DNA from: Candidatus Methanocomedens sp. | GTDB taxonomy: Archaea > Halobacteriota > Methanosarcinia > Methanosarcinales > Methanocomedenaceae | Reading direction: 5' to 3' | DNA: 12,860 nt | Assembly: GCA_009649835.1 (NCBI GenBank) | Contig: PYCK01000059.1 | Coordinates: 1-12,860, forward strand | Part shown: positions 6,254 through 12,828 of the stretch, piece by piece | How the letters are laid out: every line of letters starts with the position of its first letter | Position numbering within the stretch: position 1 is the first letter of the stretch | Program-made: the position numbers and the translations under genes | The notes under the pieces: model-generated | Seen by the model: the letters and a program-made list of their open reading frames with translations, nothing else | Databases searched by the model: none | Told to the model about the DNA's origin: nothing

Positions 6254-6262
6254 TACAGAAAT

Positions 6263-7162
6263 ATGGAACTTAATGATTTTTTAGCAAAAAAAGGAACAGA
6301 TGAGAAACTATCGCAGCTGATCATGCTGTTCAGTGAACAGGCCGGAGTTATCAAAGAAGGTTTTTTAAGCGCAAGAGGGGCAGCCGATACAAAGAACGTC
6401 TACGGTGAAACACAGATGGCCCTTGACAAATGGGCTGATGAGGTATTGATAGATGCCCTAACAGAATCAAGACTTGTCAGGTGGATCGCCACAGAAGAAC
6501 AGCCAGACATCATCGAGGTTGAAGGTGCCGTTAACCAGTTCGGGGTGACCATTGACCCCCTGGACGGTTCATCACTCATAGACGTGAACCTGGCAGTGGG
6601 CACGATCGTGGGCCTTTACCCGGGACATGTGCTGGAGCCGGGCAATACCATGGTGGGTGCCCTGTACATCCTGTACGGACCCCTCACCACCCTTACCTAT
6701 ACCACAGGCACTGGCGTGCATGAGTTCGTCATGGGTGAGGACGGCCGCTTCACATTGATGGAGGAGAACCTGACCATCCCTGACGGCAAGATATACGCTC
6801 CCGGAGCCCTACGCAAGGATTACCTGCCCTACCATAAGCAGTTCATCGAGCAGCTTGAATCCGAAGGTTACAAACTGAGGTTTTCGGGATCATTTGTTGC
6901 AGATGTACACCAGATACTGCACAAAGGGGGTTTGTTCACTTACCCCGCATTTGCAGGCAAGGATTCAGGAAAACTCAGGCTGCTGTTCGAGGGAACGCCT
7001 ATGGGTAAAATGGTGAGCGAAGCAGGAGGTGCCATATCCAATGGAAGAGGCAACCTGCTGGATGTAAAACCCTCCTCGGTCTCGGACCGCACACCCATAT
7101 ATGTGGGCGGGAAACGGGAGATCGCTTTAATTGAATCACTTGTAAAAGGGTCTGGAACATAG
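6263..7162 (+). CDS. fbp: Class I fructose-1,6-bisphosphatase
   Basis: Hydrolyses fructose 1,6-bisphosphate to fructose 6-phosphate in gluconeogenesis; sedoheptulose 1,7-bisphosphate is a possible second substrate. 299 aa. The Li-sensitive phosphatase-fold motifs are all present: NVYGETQMALD (about 45-55), TEE with metal-binding Glu78 and Glu79, DPLDGSS at 98-104 carrying two metal Asp residues, GSFVADVHQ, and KLRLLFE at 237-243 ending in a metal Glu. These resemble the bacterial/eukaryotic class I enzyme more than archaeal inositol-monophosphatase-like class IV enzymes, and it is unrelated to the archaeal bifunctional aldolase/phosphatase. At 299 residues it is somewhat shorter than bacterial Fbp. 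It ends in TAG, 1 nt before the next gene, so the two are probably co-transcribed. Confidence 0.9.
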   Translation: MELNDFLAKKGTDEKLSQLIMLFSEQAGVIKEGFLSARGAADTKNVYGETQMALDKWADEVLIDALTESRLVRWIATEEQPDIIEVEGAVNQFGVTIDPLDGSSLIDVNLAVGTIVGLYPGHVLEPGNTMVGALYILYGPLTTLTYTTGTGVHEFVMGEDGRFTLMEENLTIPDGKIYAPGALRKDYLPYHKQFIEQLESEGYKLRFSGSFVADVHQILHKGGLFTYPAFAGKDSGKLRLLFEGTPMGKMVSEAGGAISNGRGNLLDVKPSSVSDRTPIYVGGKREIALIESLVKGSGT

Positions 7163-7163
7163 C

Positions 7164-7646
7164 ATGAATCTCCTGGCAGAGGACATTGAACAGATCGGGC
7201 ATATACTGGCACAGAGGTATTTTACCGAACAGGGCTGGAAATTTACTGACCTCAGGTTATCAGGCAGCAAGATCATAGGGGCGGTAGAGGTTGTAAATGA
7301 ACAGTATTCCAGGTATCCGTATATGAGCCGTGACTGGTATGTTGAAAATTCGGCAGAAAAGAGCTTCCACCTGTCCAACAGGTGGGATAAACTGACCGTT
7401 CTTGCCAGCCTGCTCCAGACCTGCCCGGATATGTTCGATTTTTTGCTTAAGATCAATGACCAGAGGTCCCTGTGTATTGTAAAAACCCTGCAGTCCGACC
7501 TGAACAACCAGCAGCAAAATGCCATTGCCGAAGCCAGGAGATCGGGGTTTAATGTGTATATTTTCAGGGCAGGTGTCCCGGAAAGTCTGGACTTTGAACT
7601 TGAAGAGGTTGTAGGCGGCATATCAGGGCGCGGGACTTTCAGATAA
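7164..7646 (+). CDS. Uncharacterised protein, degenerate PD-(D/E)XK-like
   Basis: 160 aa, not recognised as a named family. The central part reads PDMFDFLLK (from Pro88-Asp89), then CIVK ending at Lys107, then a Gln-rich helix with NNQQQNAIAEARRSGFNVYIFR. Order and spacing recall small PD-(D/E)XK nuclease-like folds, such as VRR-NUC-type proteins, where a D/E-x-K strand precedes a helix and a GF-x-V strand. Here the acidic residue of D/E-x-K is replaced by Ile105, so a nuclease would probably be inactive, or the resemblance is only to the fold. The start codon is 1 nt after the TAG of the bisphosphatase, implying co-transcription and coupled translation. A metabolic link to that enzyme is possible but unproved. 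Confidence 0.7.
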   Translation: MNLLAEDIEQIGHILAQRYFTEQGWKFTDLRLSGSKIIGAVEVVNEQYSRYPYMSRDWYVENSAEKSFHLSNRWDKLTVLASLLQTCPDMFDFLLKINDQRSLCIVKTLQSDLNNQQQNAIAEARRSGFNVYIFRAGVPESLDFELEEVVGGISGRGTFR

Positions 7647-7694
7647 TTGAGACATATTTAGCAGAATCGAGTGCACCAATATATATGGAACAGT

Positions 7695-7864
7695 CTTTCC
7701 TGCGTGACTTTTTAATTTATTCTGGATAAATGGATCGTGGCAAAAAAGATTCACCGCAGAGGACGCAGAGAGGCGCAGAGATGTGTTGTTTTTCTCTGCG
7801 TGCCTCTGAGCTCTCTGCGGTTTTTTGAATAATCCCAGTAAATAATAAAAAGTCTCTTTCCTGC
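7695..7864. mobile_element. MITE-like palindromic element with direct repeats
   Basis: GACTTTTTA at 7706-7714 is repeated in perfect inverted form at 7846-7854. Between them lies an imperfect palindrome whose core arms begin CCGCAGAG at 7754 and end CTCTGCGG at 7820. Outside the terminal repeats, CTTTCCTGC occurs directly at 7695-7703 and 7856-7864, 2 nt and 1 nt away, like a target-site duplication. No transposase is encoded. The GCAGAG-rich core resembles interspersed repeats common in archaeal and bacterial spacers, and it makes spurious ORFs when translated. Confidence 0.5.
7754..7826. terminator. Long GCAGAG hairpin followed by T6
   Basis: The arms CCGCAGAG...GCAGAG (7754-7780) and CTCTGCG...CTCTGCGG (7794-7820) pair over about 27 nt with a few mismatches and a T-rich loop; TTTTTT follows at 7821-7826. 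It lies between convergent genes and may end transcription from both sides. T-rich stretches at 7709-7720 (+) and in the 7841-7851 region (-) would help. Confidence 0.5.
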
Positions 7865-7875
7865 ACCAGCCCAAA

Positions 7876-8655
7876 CTACCACGTTAATGTGCGATTAATT
7901 AACTTGTCCACATCATAACCCATAACTTCAAAGAACGTATAGTCCGTTATCAAGTAATTGTTCGGGACAAGGGTATCAAGAAAACCATACCAGTAAACCA
8001 CCATTCCTGGCCCGTACAGGTCCTCATAGAAACTGAACTGTTTTAGCTGGTACCTGTTATGCTCCTTCTCATCAGCGAACACAGCCTTACTTTCAATCCA
8101 CCTTACATCAATCCCATCAACCTTATAAGGCTCAGAAAGTAAAAAATCAGGAGTCTTGGTGTTGGGTTCCTTGCTCATATCAGATTCTGTAATAAATTCC
8201 AGGTCACAGTGCTCAAGCCATTCATGGATAAGATCCTCACCCATCCTGCCCTGGCCACTCTGCACTGAATGAGCCCGGGGCGAGTAACAGAAATCCACAT
8301 CAATTGCCTTTATCAGTTCGTATCTTAACCGTTTATCCTCAAGCACTTCAGGGTTTTTTACCACAGTTTTACTCTTATAACCCATTTCCTTAAGCATGAT
8401 AGATGCCAGGAGCACTGGCGGGAAATTATTCTTACTGGCAAGTTCCAGTATGGTGTCTCCCCGTTTCCATGACCGGATCAGGGTAGGAGCTTTATTAACT
8501 ATACGGCTGTGGTATTTCCTCACATTCCTTACAGTCTTCTGGTGAAGTATATTAGAGATGGCGCCTGTGTTAACCGAATATGCCTTTGATATTTTATTGA
8601 TATCTTCAAAACTTTTCAGTTTTTCATATATCTTCTTGTATTTTCGCTCATTCAT
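7876..8655 (-). CDS. TPD-domain protein, archaeal CDIN1/C15orf41 homolog
   Basis: 259 aa. Residues 1-95 are basic and helical with two likely helix-turn-helix segments (INKISKAYSVNTGAISNIL and ILELASKNNFPPVLLASIM). Residues 120-240 form the TPD domain: GQGRMGEDLIHEWL with Glu140, TPDFLL with the name-giving Thr-Pro-Asp at 168-170, WIESKAVFAD with Glu188-Ser-Lys190, and GPGMVVYWYGF. Asp170 plus Glu188 and Lys190 match a PD-(D/E)XK nuclease-like active site, so the site looks intact. The human homolog CDIN1 partners codanin-1 and is mutated in congenital dyserythropoietic anaemia type I; the archaeal role is not established. The gene starts 17 nt after the aRF1 stop, with no clear Shine-Dalgarno, so it is probably translated from the same mRNA. 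Confidence 0.88.
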   Translation of the reverse strand: MNERKYKKIYEKLKSFEDINKISKAYSVNTGAISNILHQKTVRNVRKYHSRIVNKAPTLIRSWKRGDTILELASKNNFPPVLLASIMLKEMGYKSKTVVKNPEVLEDKRLRYELIKAIDVDFCYSPRAHSVQSGQGRMGEDLIHEWLEHCDLEFITESDMSKEPNTKTPDFLLSEPYKVDGIDVRWIESKAVFADEKEHNRYQLKQFSFYEDLYGPGMVVYWYGFLDTLVPNNYLITDYTFFEVMGYDVDKLINRTLTW

Positions 8656-8672
8656 TTTTCTTAATCTAAAGG

Positions 8673-9920
8673 TTATACACTTGTCTTGTACCTTAAAATA
8701 GCTGCCATTCCCCCGAAGGCATTCATCAACTGGGCACCCTCTTCAAAATCAGTGGAAATAAACACTATCTGCGTACTCATCTGGTCTGCCAGCGTGGAGA
8801 GTTCATCCACCACGTCAGTAGAATCTGTGACCTTGACTGTACCTTTACACTTCTTACAGGGAGCCAGTTCTGGCTTATCCTCGCCCGGCCTGCGGGTCAC
8901 GGTCACAGCATCAGCACCACCACACTGGGTACACTTAGTGTTCAGTCTCTCCCTTCGCAGATCCTCTGAGAGCAGCAGCACTTCCACAGACCCCATCTGG
9001 AGGTTGTTCCTGACCTCTTCCTCGCCATATGCTGCCAGTCCGTTATCCCCTACAAGTTCCTTAAGGAAGCGTTCCATGTACTTCTTTTCCTTGATAACAT
9101 CCAGGTTCATCAGGGCATCTGAAGCATTATCTACCAATTCGGACAGGCCGCTTTCGTCCGTATATGAAGTGTCGAACAGGCCCAGCACCTTTTTTTGCAG
9201 TTCATGGTGAAAGTATTCCCCGTCCTCGAATTCTTCTTTTGTGGGTGAAGGACCACCTATCAGCACAGCCTCCAGATGCTTGTGGTCAACAGCGAGGAAT
9301 ACTTTGCTGGCGGCATCACCTATACGCTTATAAAAATCATGGATGGCGATCAGCCGCAATTGCTGGAAACGGTGGGCGCTCTGGCCGCCTTTACGCTGTT
9401 TACCGGGTACGTTTGAGGTCATATGGTCCATGGGCTCTATACGCTTGCCTTTGAGCAGACCGACTGTGGCTTCCCGGCGGTCCAGCACCAGCAGGCCATA
9501 GGTCATCTTATCTGTCAGCATATCCTCAAGCGTCTCAAGGTAGAAACCAGAATCGCAATGGTACTTGTATGATATCAGGGGCTCGGGAGGTTCCACAGTA
9601 AAACTCTGCAGGTCGGTCTTGTTACTCCCCACATCCACAGCACCCGTGAACAAGACCACACCTTTCTCGGGTGAGCGGGGGAAGTACCTTAACCTTGACA
9701 TCAAGCTCTCAAGTGCACTCTGGACATTGGTCCTGGTGATCTTTGACTTGATGTTGGCTGCCTGACCGTGTTCATCCCTGAGCTGGGCTACTACGTCAGA
9801 GATCTGCTTATCCCGGGGGATGTACAGGGATATGAGTTCTGTACCCCTGCCCTTCTTTGACCGCAGTTCTTCAAGCTGACGTTTGAATTCATAACGTTTA
9901 TGAGCATCTGATTCTGTCAT
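8673..9920 (-). CDS. prf1: Peptide chain release factor aRF1
   Basis: Recognises all three stop codons and triggers peptide release on the ribosome. 415 aa, normal for archaea. The N-domain carries NIKS at 56-59 and the YxCxxxF motif at 120-126 (Tyr120, Cys122, Phe126), both used in stop-codon reading. The middle domain has the catalytic GGQ at 178-180. The C-domain has a CxxC at 330-333 and a CxxC at 355-358, a likely zinc-binding pair. ATG 9920 has AGGAGAT 10 nt upstream. A TATA-like element about 50 nt upstream gives it its own promoter although recJ lies 120 nt upstream on the same strand. The TPD-domain gene follows closely. Confidence 0.97.
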   Translation of the reverse strand: MTESDAHKRYEFKRQLEELRSKKGRGTELISLYIPRDKQISDVVAQLRDEHGQAANIKSKITRTNVQSALESLMSRLRYFPRSPEKGVVLFTGAVDVGSNKTDLQSFTVEPPEPLISYKYHCDSGFYLETLEDMLTDKMTYGLLVLDRREATVGLLKGKRIEPMDHMTSNVPGKQRKGGQSAHRFQQLRLIAIHDFYKRIGDAASKVFLAVDHKHLEAVLIGGPSPTKEEFEDGEYFHHELQKKVLGLFDTSYTDESGLSELVDNASDALMNLDVIKEKKYMERFLKELVGDNGLAAYGEEEVRNNLQMGSVEVLLLSEDLRRERLNTKCTQCGGADAVTVTRRPGEDKPELAPCKKCKGTVKVTDSTDVVDELSTLADQMSTQIVFISTDFEEGAQLMNAFGGMAAILRYKTSV

Positions 9921-9966
9921 ATATGTTAATATCTCCTGCCAAGACAGTTGTAGATACAGTGCATCG

Positions 9967-9980
9967 CCTATATATTTTAT
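9967..9980 (-). promoter_or_regulatory. TATA box of aRF1
   Basis: ATAAAATATATAGG on the - strand, ending 47 nt before ATG 9920. With 25-nt spacing the start site would be near 9943, giving a leader of about 20 nt that includes the AGGAGAT ribosome-binding site at 9931-9937. Confidence 0.5.
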
Positions 9981-10004
9981 CCAAGTTGTGTTTTTTGCAT
10001 TTTA

Positions 10005-10024
10005 TCTTGACCGATTCATCAAGA
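10005..10024. repeat. Small inverted repeat after the recJ-like gene
   Basis: TCTTGA (10005-10010), 8-nt loop, TCAAGA (10019-10024). On the - strand it follows the recJ-like stop together with a CTTTTTCT tract at 10032-10039, so the T-tract and stem may form a weak terminator between recJ and the aRF1 promoter. Confidence 0.3.
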
Positions 10025-10040
10025 CAGGTCAGAAAAAGAT

Positions 10041-11414
10041 CTATGTTGTGCGTAGCTGGGTACCGATTATCCTGTCAAGCATCCGGATGAACTCGGATTT
10101 TGCTTCTTTCGGGATGGTGGCCCCCGCGGCAATATCATGTCCGCCACCCATTCCATTTACTGACCCGGCAGCACTGCTCATGGCTGCAGAAAGGTTCAGG
10201 CCCCTGTGCACAAGGTCATAGTTACCCCTGCCGGAAACCTTCACGCCATCCTCGGTATCTGCAAATGCGATTATGGGTAGTTTCCTGTTACCAACAACAC
10301 TTACACTCATTCCTGCTACTATACCAACGATCGTATCCTTGATCTTATGACCTGCATCAAAATACTGCAGGTTTTCAAGCGTTACCACACCCCGCTCTTT
10401 CACCAGGTTGATCCCTTCAACCAGATTGCGTCTATGTTCTGCCAGAAGCTGTATGGCATTCTCGTATTCTTTATCCCTATCCCCCCGGCATACGGCAAGG
10501 CCGGTCATGGCACGGTCATACCTGGCAGTTGCATTGAGCAGTGTCGAGTATTCGGAAGCATCCCTGGTTTCAGTACCTTCGCGCTCACGCAAAAGAGTAT
10601 ATACCTCCCCAACCAGTCTTTCGATCTTATGTACAGCAATTCCTGCACTCATACAGTACTGTATCAGACCGGATATCACCCTCTGCTTCTCATCCTGTTC
10701 CAGGTCTATCCACTTCAACCACTTCTCGCCCTGGAAACGCAAGCCCATATCCTTTAAAAATCCGATACATGCCTCCTCATTCCCTGACAGGCCGGGTAGA
10801 TAAGGGTCTGAAGAGTATTGCAGCATCTTGAAGACCGGTCTGGTCTGTTTTCCAAACATTGTCAGGTCGCGCTGGCAGTGTATGGCCCCATTTTCCCTGC
10901 CCAGCCTCACTATCTGTCTGTTAATTCCTATCAGCTTACCCTGCTTGACATGCTGCAGGTCCCCGACAGCACCCACCACAGCCAAATCGGCCAGGTCGTC
11001 ATTAGGGCCCATAGCCCGTGCCAGTAAAAACGTTACTCCTGAACCGCTGATCTCGTATGCACCATTGATATTGAACACATGTGGGTTAAGATGGTAAGGG
11101 CCGTCGCCTGAAGGTATATGATGGTCAGATACCACAGCACTTAGACCCAGGGCGTTGATCTGTTCAAGCATACCACTGCCCAGGTCAGTAAATACTGTTA
11201 TGGAAGGGTTAGTATCAGCAATCTGCCTGAGGATAGATCCATCAAGCTGGCGTACAAAATCCACTGTATAGTCCTTACCCGCCCTCTCAAGGGCAGTGCA
11301 CATAATAGCAGCAGATGTCAATCCGTCAGCATCGATGTGGGATACTACATGGATGTTATTCTCTTTTAATATGGCAGCAGCACACTGCCTGGCCCGTGTT
11401 TCTAACCTGTGCAT
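10041..11414 (-). CDS. Archaeal RecJ-like DHH/DHHA1 exonuclease (GAN type)
   Basis: 457 aa, DHH superfamily single-strand nuclease. The metal-binding motifs are complete: SHIDADG with Asp28 and Asp30, FTDLGSG with Asp77, SDHH with Asp97-His98-His99, and VVGAVGD with Asp152. The C-terminal DHHA1 domain has GRGNYD and GGGHDIAAG with GGGH at 423-426. Archaeal homologs act as 5'-3' (or, in some, 3'-5') exonucleases on DNA or RNA, and one type binds GINS and Cdc45-like replisome parts. Sequence does not settle polarity or substrate here. ATG 11414 is 3 nt after the dnaG stop with no ribosome-binding site, so translation is probably coupled. The partner suggests work on primers or RNA ends. Confidence 0.93.
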   Translation of the reverse strand: MHRLETRARQCAAAILKENNIHVVSHIDADGLTSAAIMCTALERAGKDYTVDFVRQLDGSILRQIADTNPSITVFTDLGSGMLEQINALGLSAVVSDHHIPSGDGPYHLNPHVFNINGAYEISGSGVTFLLARAMGPNDDLADLAVVGAVGDLQHVKQGKLIGINRQIVRLGRENGAIHCQRDLTMFGKQTRPVFKMLQYSSDPYLPGLSGNEEACIGFLKDMGLRFQGEKWLKWIDLEQDEKQRVISGLIQYCMSAGIAVHKIERLVGEVYTLLREREGTETRDASEYSTLLNATARYDRAMTGLAVCRGDRDKEYENAIQLLAEHRRNLVEGINLVKERGVVTLENLQYFDAGHKIKDTIVGIVAGMSVSVVGNRKLPIIAFADTEDGVKVSGRGNYDLVHRGLNLSAAMSSAAGSVNGMGGGHDIAAGATIPKEAKSEFIRMLDRIIGTQLRTT

Positions 11415-11417
11415 ACT

Positions 11418-12674
11418 TTACAGTTCGTTAGTGGAAGATATTTTCATGTCTGTCGGTACCTTGGTAACATTCCCTATCTTGGCACCGATAATCTCCCTGA
11501 CATCCTTTTCAGAAGCAATATCTACCAGGCGTTGTGTCACCACACCATCGAAAATCACGCTTTTAACCTTGCTGTCCACGTCTTTCATTGAGTTTGCCAG
11601 GTCCCTGACCATGACTTCCTTGATCACGGCTTTATTCTCATCCAGGAACCGCCCGCTCAAAGTACCGCTCAGTTCACTCATTTGTTCCTTAAACTCACCA
11701 GAAACTGTAGACTGGGGCTTTACAGGTCTTCGACGCTGCCGTTCCACACCCCGGGACTTTACAGCAGGCTTGACTATCCTTGGCCTGATGTCCCTGCGTT
11801 CTTCCCTGCGCTTTGGATGGGATGAAGCCCTGGCCTTGTGTCCTCCTATCTGGTACATATCCATGGCCTGTTCCACAGGTATCTTCTGGCGCAGGGATTT
11901 GATGATCTCTCTCTGGACCAGTTCTTCCACGCCTTTTCCATCCGGGGCTCTTGCTATGAAATCAATATCAGCAACCTGGAGCAGTTCCTTGATGATCAGT
12001 TCACCGCCCCGGTCACCATCCGTGAATGCAGTGACCTTCTTATTCTTGCAAACGTCAACGACTGCCTGGGGCACATTTGTACCACCCACTGCAACTGAAT
12101 TCTTAATACCGTATCGCAGCAGGTTCAGCACATCAGCCCGTCCTTCAACCACAATAATGGCATCCGAATCCGTAACATTAGGACCGCAGGGGATATTGTC
12201 TTTACCTAAAAAGACCATTTCCTTGACCCTTACAGCCTGTTTCACCTCATCAGTGATCTCCTGGCTTTCAGGGATGTTCTCGTCGAACATGTCTGTGAGG
12301 ATGTGCTTTGCCCTCTTTACTATATGCTGCCGTTTTGATGCACGTATATCCTCGATCTTGGTTATATCGATATTTGCAATACAAGGCCCGATCCTGTCGA
12401 TGGTTTCCAGGGAAGCTGCCAGGACTGCGGTCTCAGTCTTATCAAGGCTTGATGGAATATCAATAGTACCATTTGATTTACCTGCGGTTGATTTTATGTT
12501 TACCTCGATCCTGCCGATCCGTCCGGTTTTCTGGAGTTCTCTCAGATCAAGGTCATTGCCTAATAGTCCTTCTGTCTGCCCGAATATTGCACCAACAACA
12601 TCAGGCCGTTCCACTATTCCGTCTGCTTTTATTTTGGAATGGATTATATATTTGGTAGTGTCTGTATCTTGCAT
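11418..12674 (-). CDS. dnaG: Archaeal DnaG primase-like protein
   Basis: 418 aa. The TOPRIM domain spans about 168-250, with IIVVEGRADVLNLL (Glu177), GGTNVP and FTDGDRGG (Asp219 and Asp221), the acidic residues that bind metal. The N-terminal 160 residues fit the archaeal DnaG domain (GLLGNDLDLRELQ, RAKHIL). A basic Arg/Lys-rich linker runs at about 285-322, followed by a helical C-terminal domain. Archaeal DnaG makes RNA primers in vitro and is also an exosome subunit that binds the cap and poly(A) substrates, so its main job may be RNA processing. ATG 12674 has GAGGT 7 nt upstream. It is transcribed into the recJ-like gene 3 nt downstream. Confidence 0.96.
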   Translation of the reverse strand: MQDTDTTKYIIHSKIKADGIVERPDVVGAIFGQTEGLLGNDLDLRELQKTGRIGRIEVNIKSTAGKSNGTIDIPSSLDKTETAVLAASLETIDRIGPCIANIDITKIEDIRASKRQHIVKRAKHILTDMFDENIPESQEITDEVKQAVRVKEMVFLGKDNIPCGPNVTDSDAIIVVEGRADVLNLLRYGIKNSVAVGGTNVPQAVVDVCKNKKVTAFTDGDRGGELIIKELLQVADIDFIARAPDGKGVEELVQREIIKSLRQKIPVEQAMDMYQIGGHKARASSHPKRREERRDIRPRIVKPAVKSRGVERQRRRPVKPQSTVSGEFKEQMSELSGTLSGRFLDENKAVIKEVMVRDLANSMKDVDSKVKSVIFDGVVTQRLVDIASEKDVREIIGAKIGNVTKVPTDMKISSTNEL

Positions 12675-12681
12675 AATGTAT

Positions 12682-12686
12682 ACCTC
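12682..12686 (-). promoter_or_regulatory. Shine-Dalgarno of dnaG
   Basis: GAGGT, 7 nt before ATG 12674. It supports this start. Confidence 0.55.
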
Positions 12687-12741
12687 TAAGTATGTGTAAG
12701 AAGTAGGTAGGAAAAATCTAATCCGATCAAGACATGGATGG

Positions 12742-12758
12742 ATAATAAATTATTTAGA
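12742..12758 (-). promoter_or_regulatory. Possible TATA region of dnaG
   Basis: AT-only stretch on the - strand (AAATAATTTATTAT) about 70-80 nt before dnaG. Transcription would begin near 12720. The area is AT-rich throughout, so this is weak. Confidence 0.3.
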
Positions 12759-12791
12759 AATATCTACAATTAAATAAATTCACCAATACTT

Positions 12792-12828
12792 ATACCAGTA
12801 CACTTCCACTATCTGGAAATCCTGGTAT
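12792..12828. repeat. Inverted repeat ATACCAG/CTGGTAT upstream of dnaG
   Basis: ATACCAG (12792-12798) and CTGGTAT (12822-12828) form a perfect 7-bp stem around 23 nt. Inside it, CCA and TGG around CTATC can form a smaller stem. It lies about 120-155 nt upstream of dnaG, beyond its likely promoter, and may belong to a neighbour outside the window. Confidence 0.4.

Larger units (their letters stand above)
5820..6262. other. Divergent spacer between pilin-like operon and fbp
   Basis: No protein gene is supported in this stretch. It holds the TATA-like palindrome at 5841-5852, a 7-bp inverted repeat at 5980-5999, a second hairpin at 6059-6075 enclosed by a longer-range CACACC/GGTGTG pair (6050-6055 with 6109-6114), and TATA-like CCTATAAT near 6183. 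The open frame of the bisphosphatase extends back to TTG 6212, but the ribosome-binding site favours ATG 6263. No tRNA or box C/D features were seen. Confidence 0.5.

Noticed and set aside
7136..7621. 161-codon - strand frame opposite the gene at 7164-7646
   Set aside because: The + strand frame starts 1 nt after the bisphosphatase stop and has ordinary protein composition; the - frame is Ser/Leu/Cys-rich with no motif.
7623..7874. 83-codon frame on the - strand
   Set aside because: It runs through the GCAGAG hairpin and the palindrome. Peptides like QRAQRHAEK and SLRLSASSAV are the usual spurious translation of this repeat.
9988..10803. Several + strand frames opposite the recJ-like gene
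   Set aside because: They are shadows of a gene with complete DHH/DHHA1 motifs on the - strand.
11296..12699. 467-codon frame on the + strand, longer than the gene opposite
   Set aside because: It is antisense to dnaG and to the start of the recJ-like gene. The - strand frames carry intact TOPRIM and DHH motifs, while this frame is Ser/Leu-rich without any recognisable domain.
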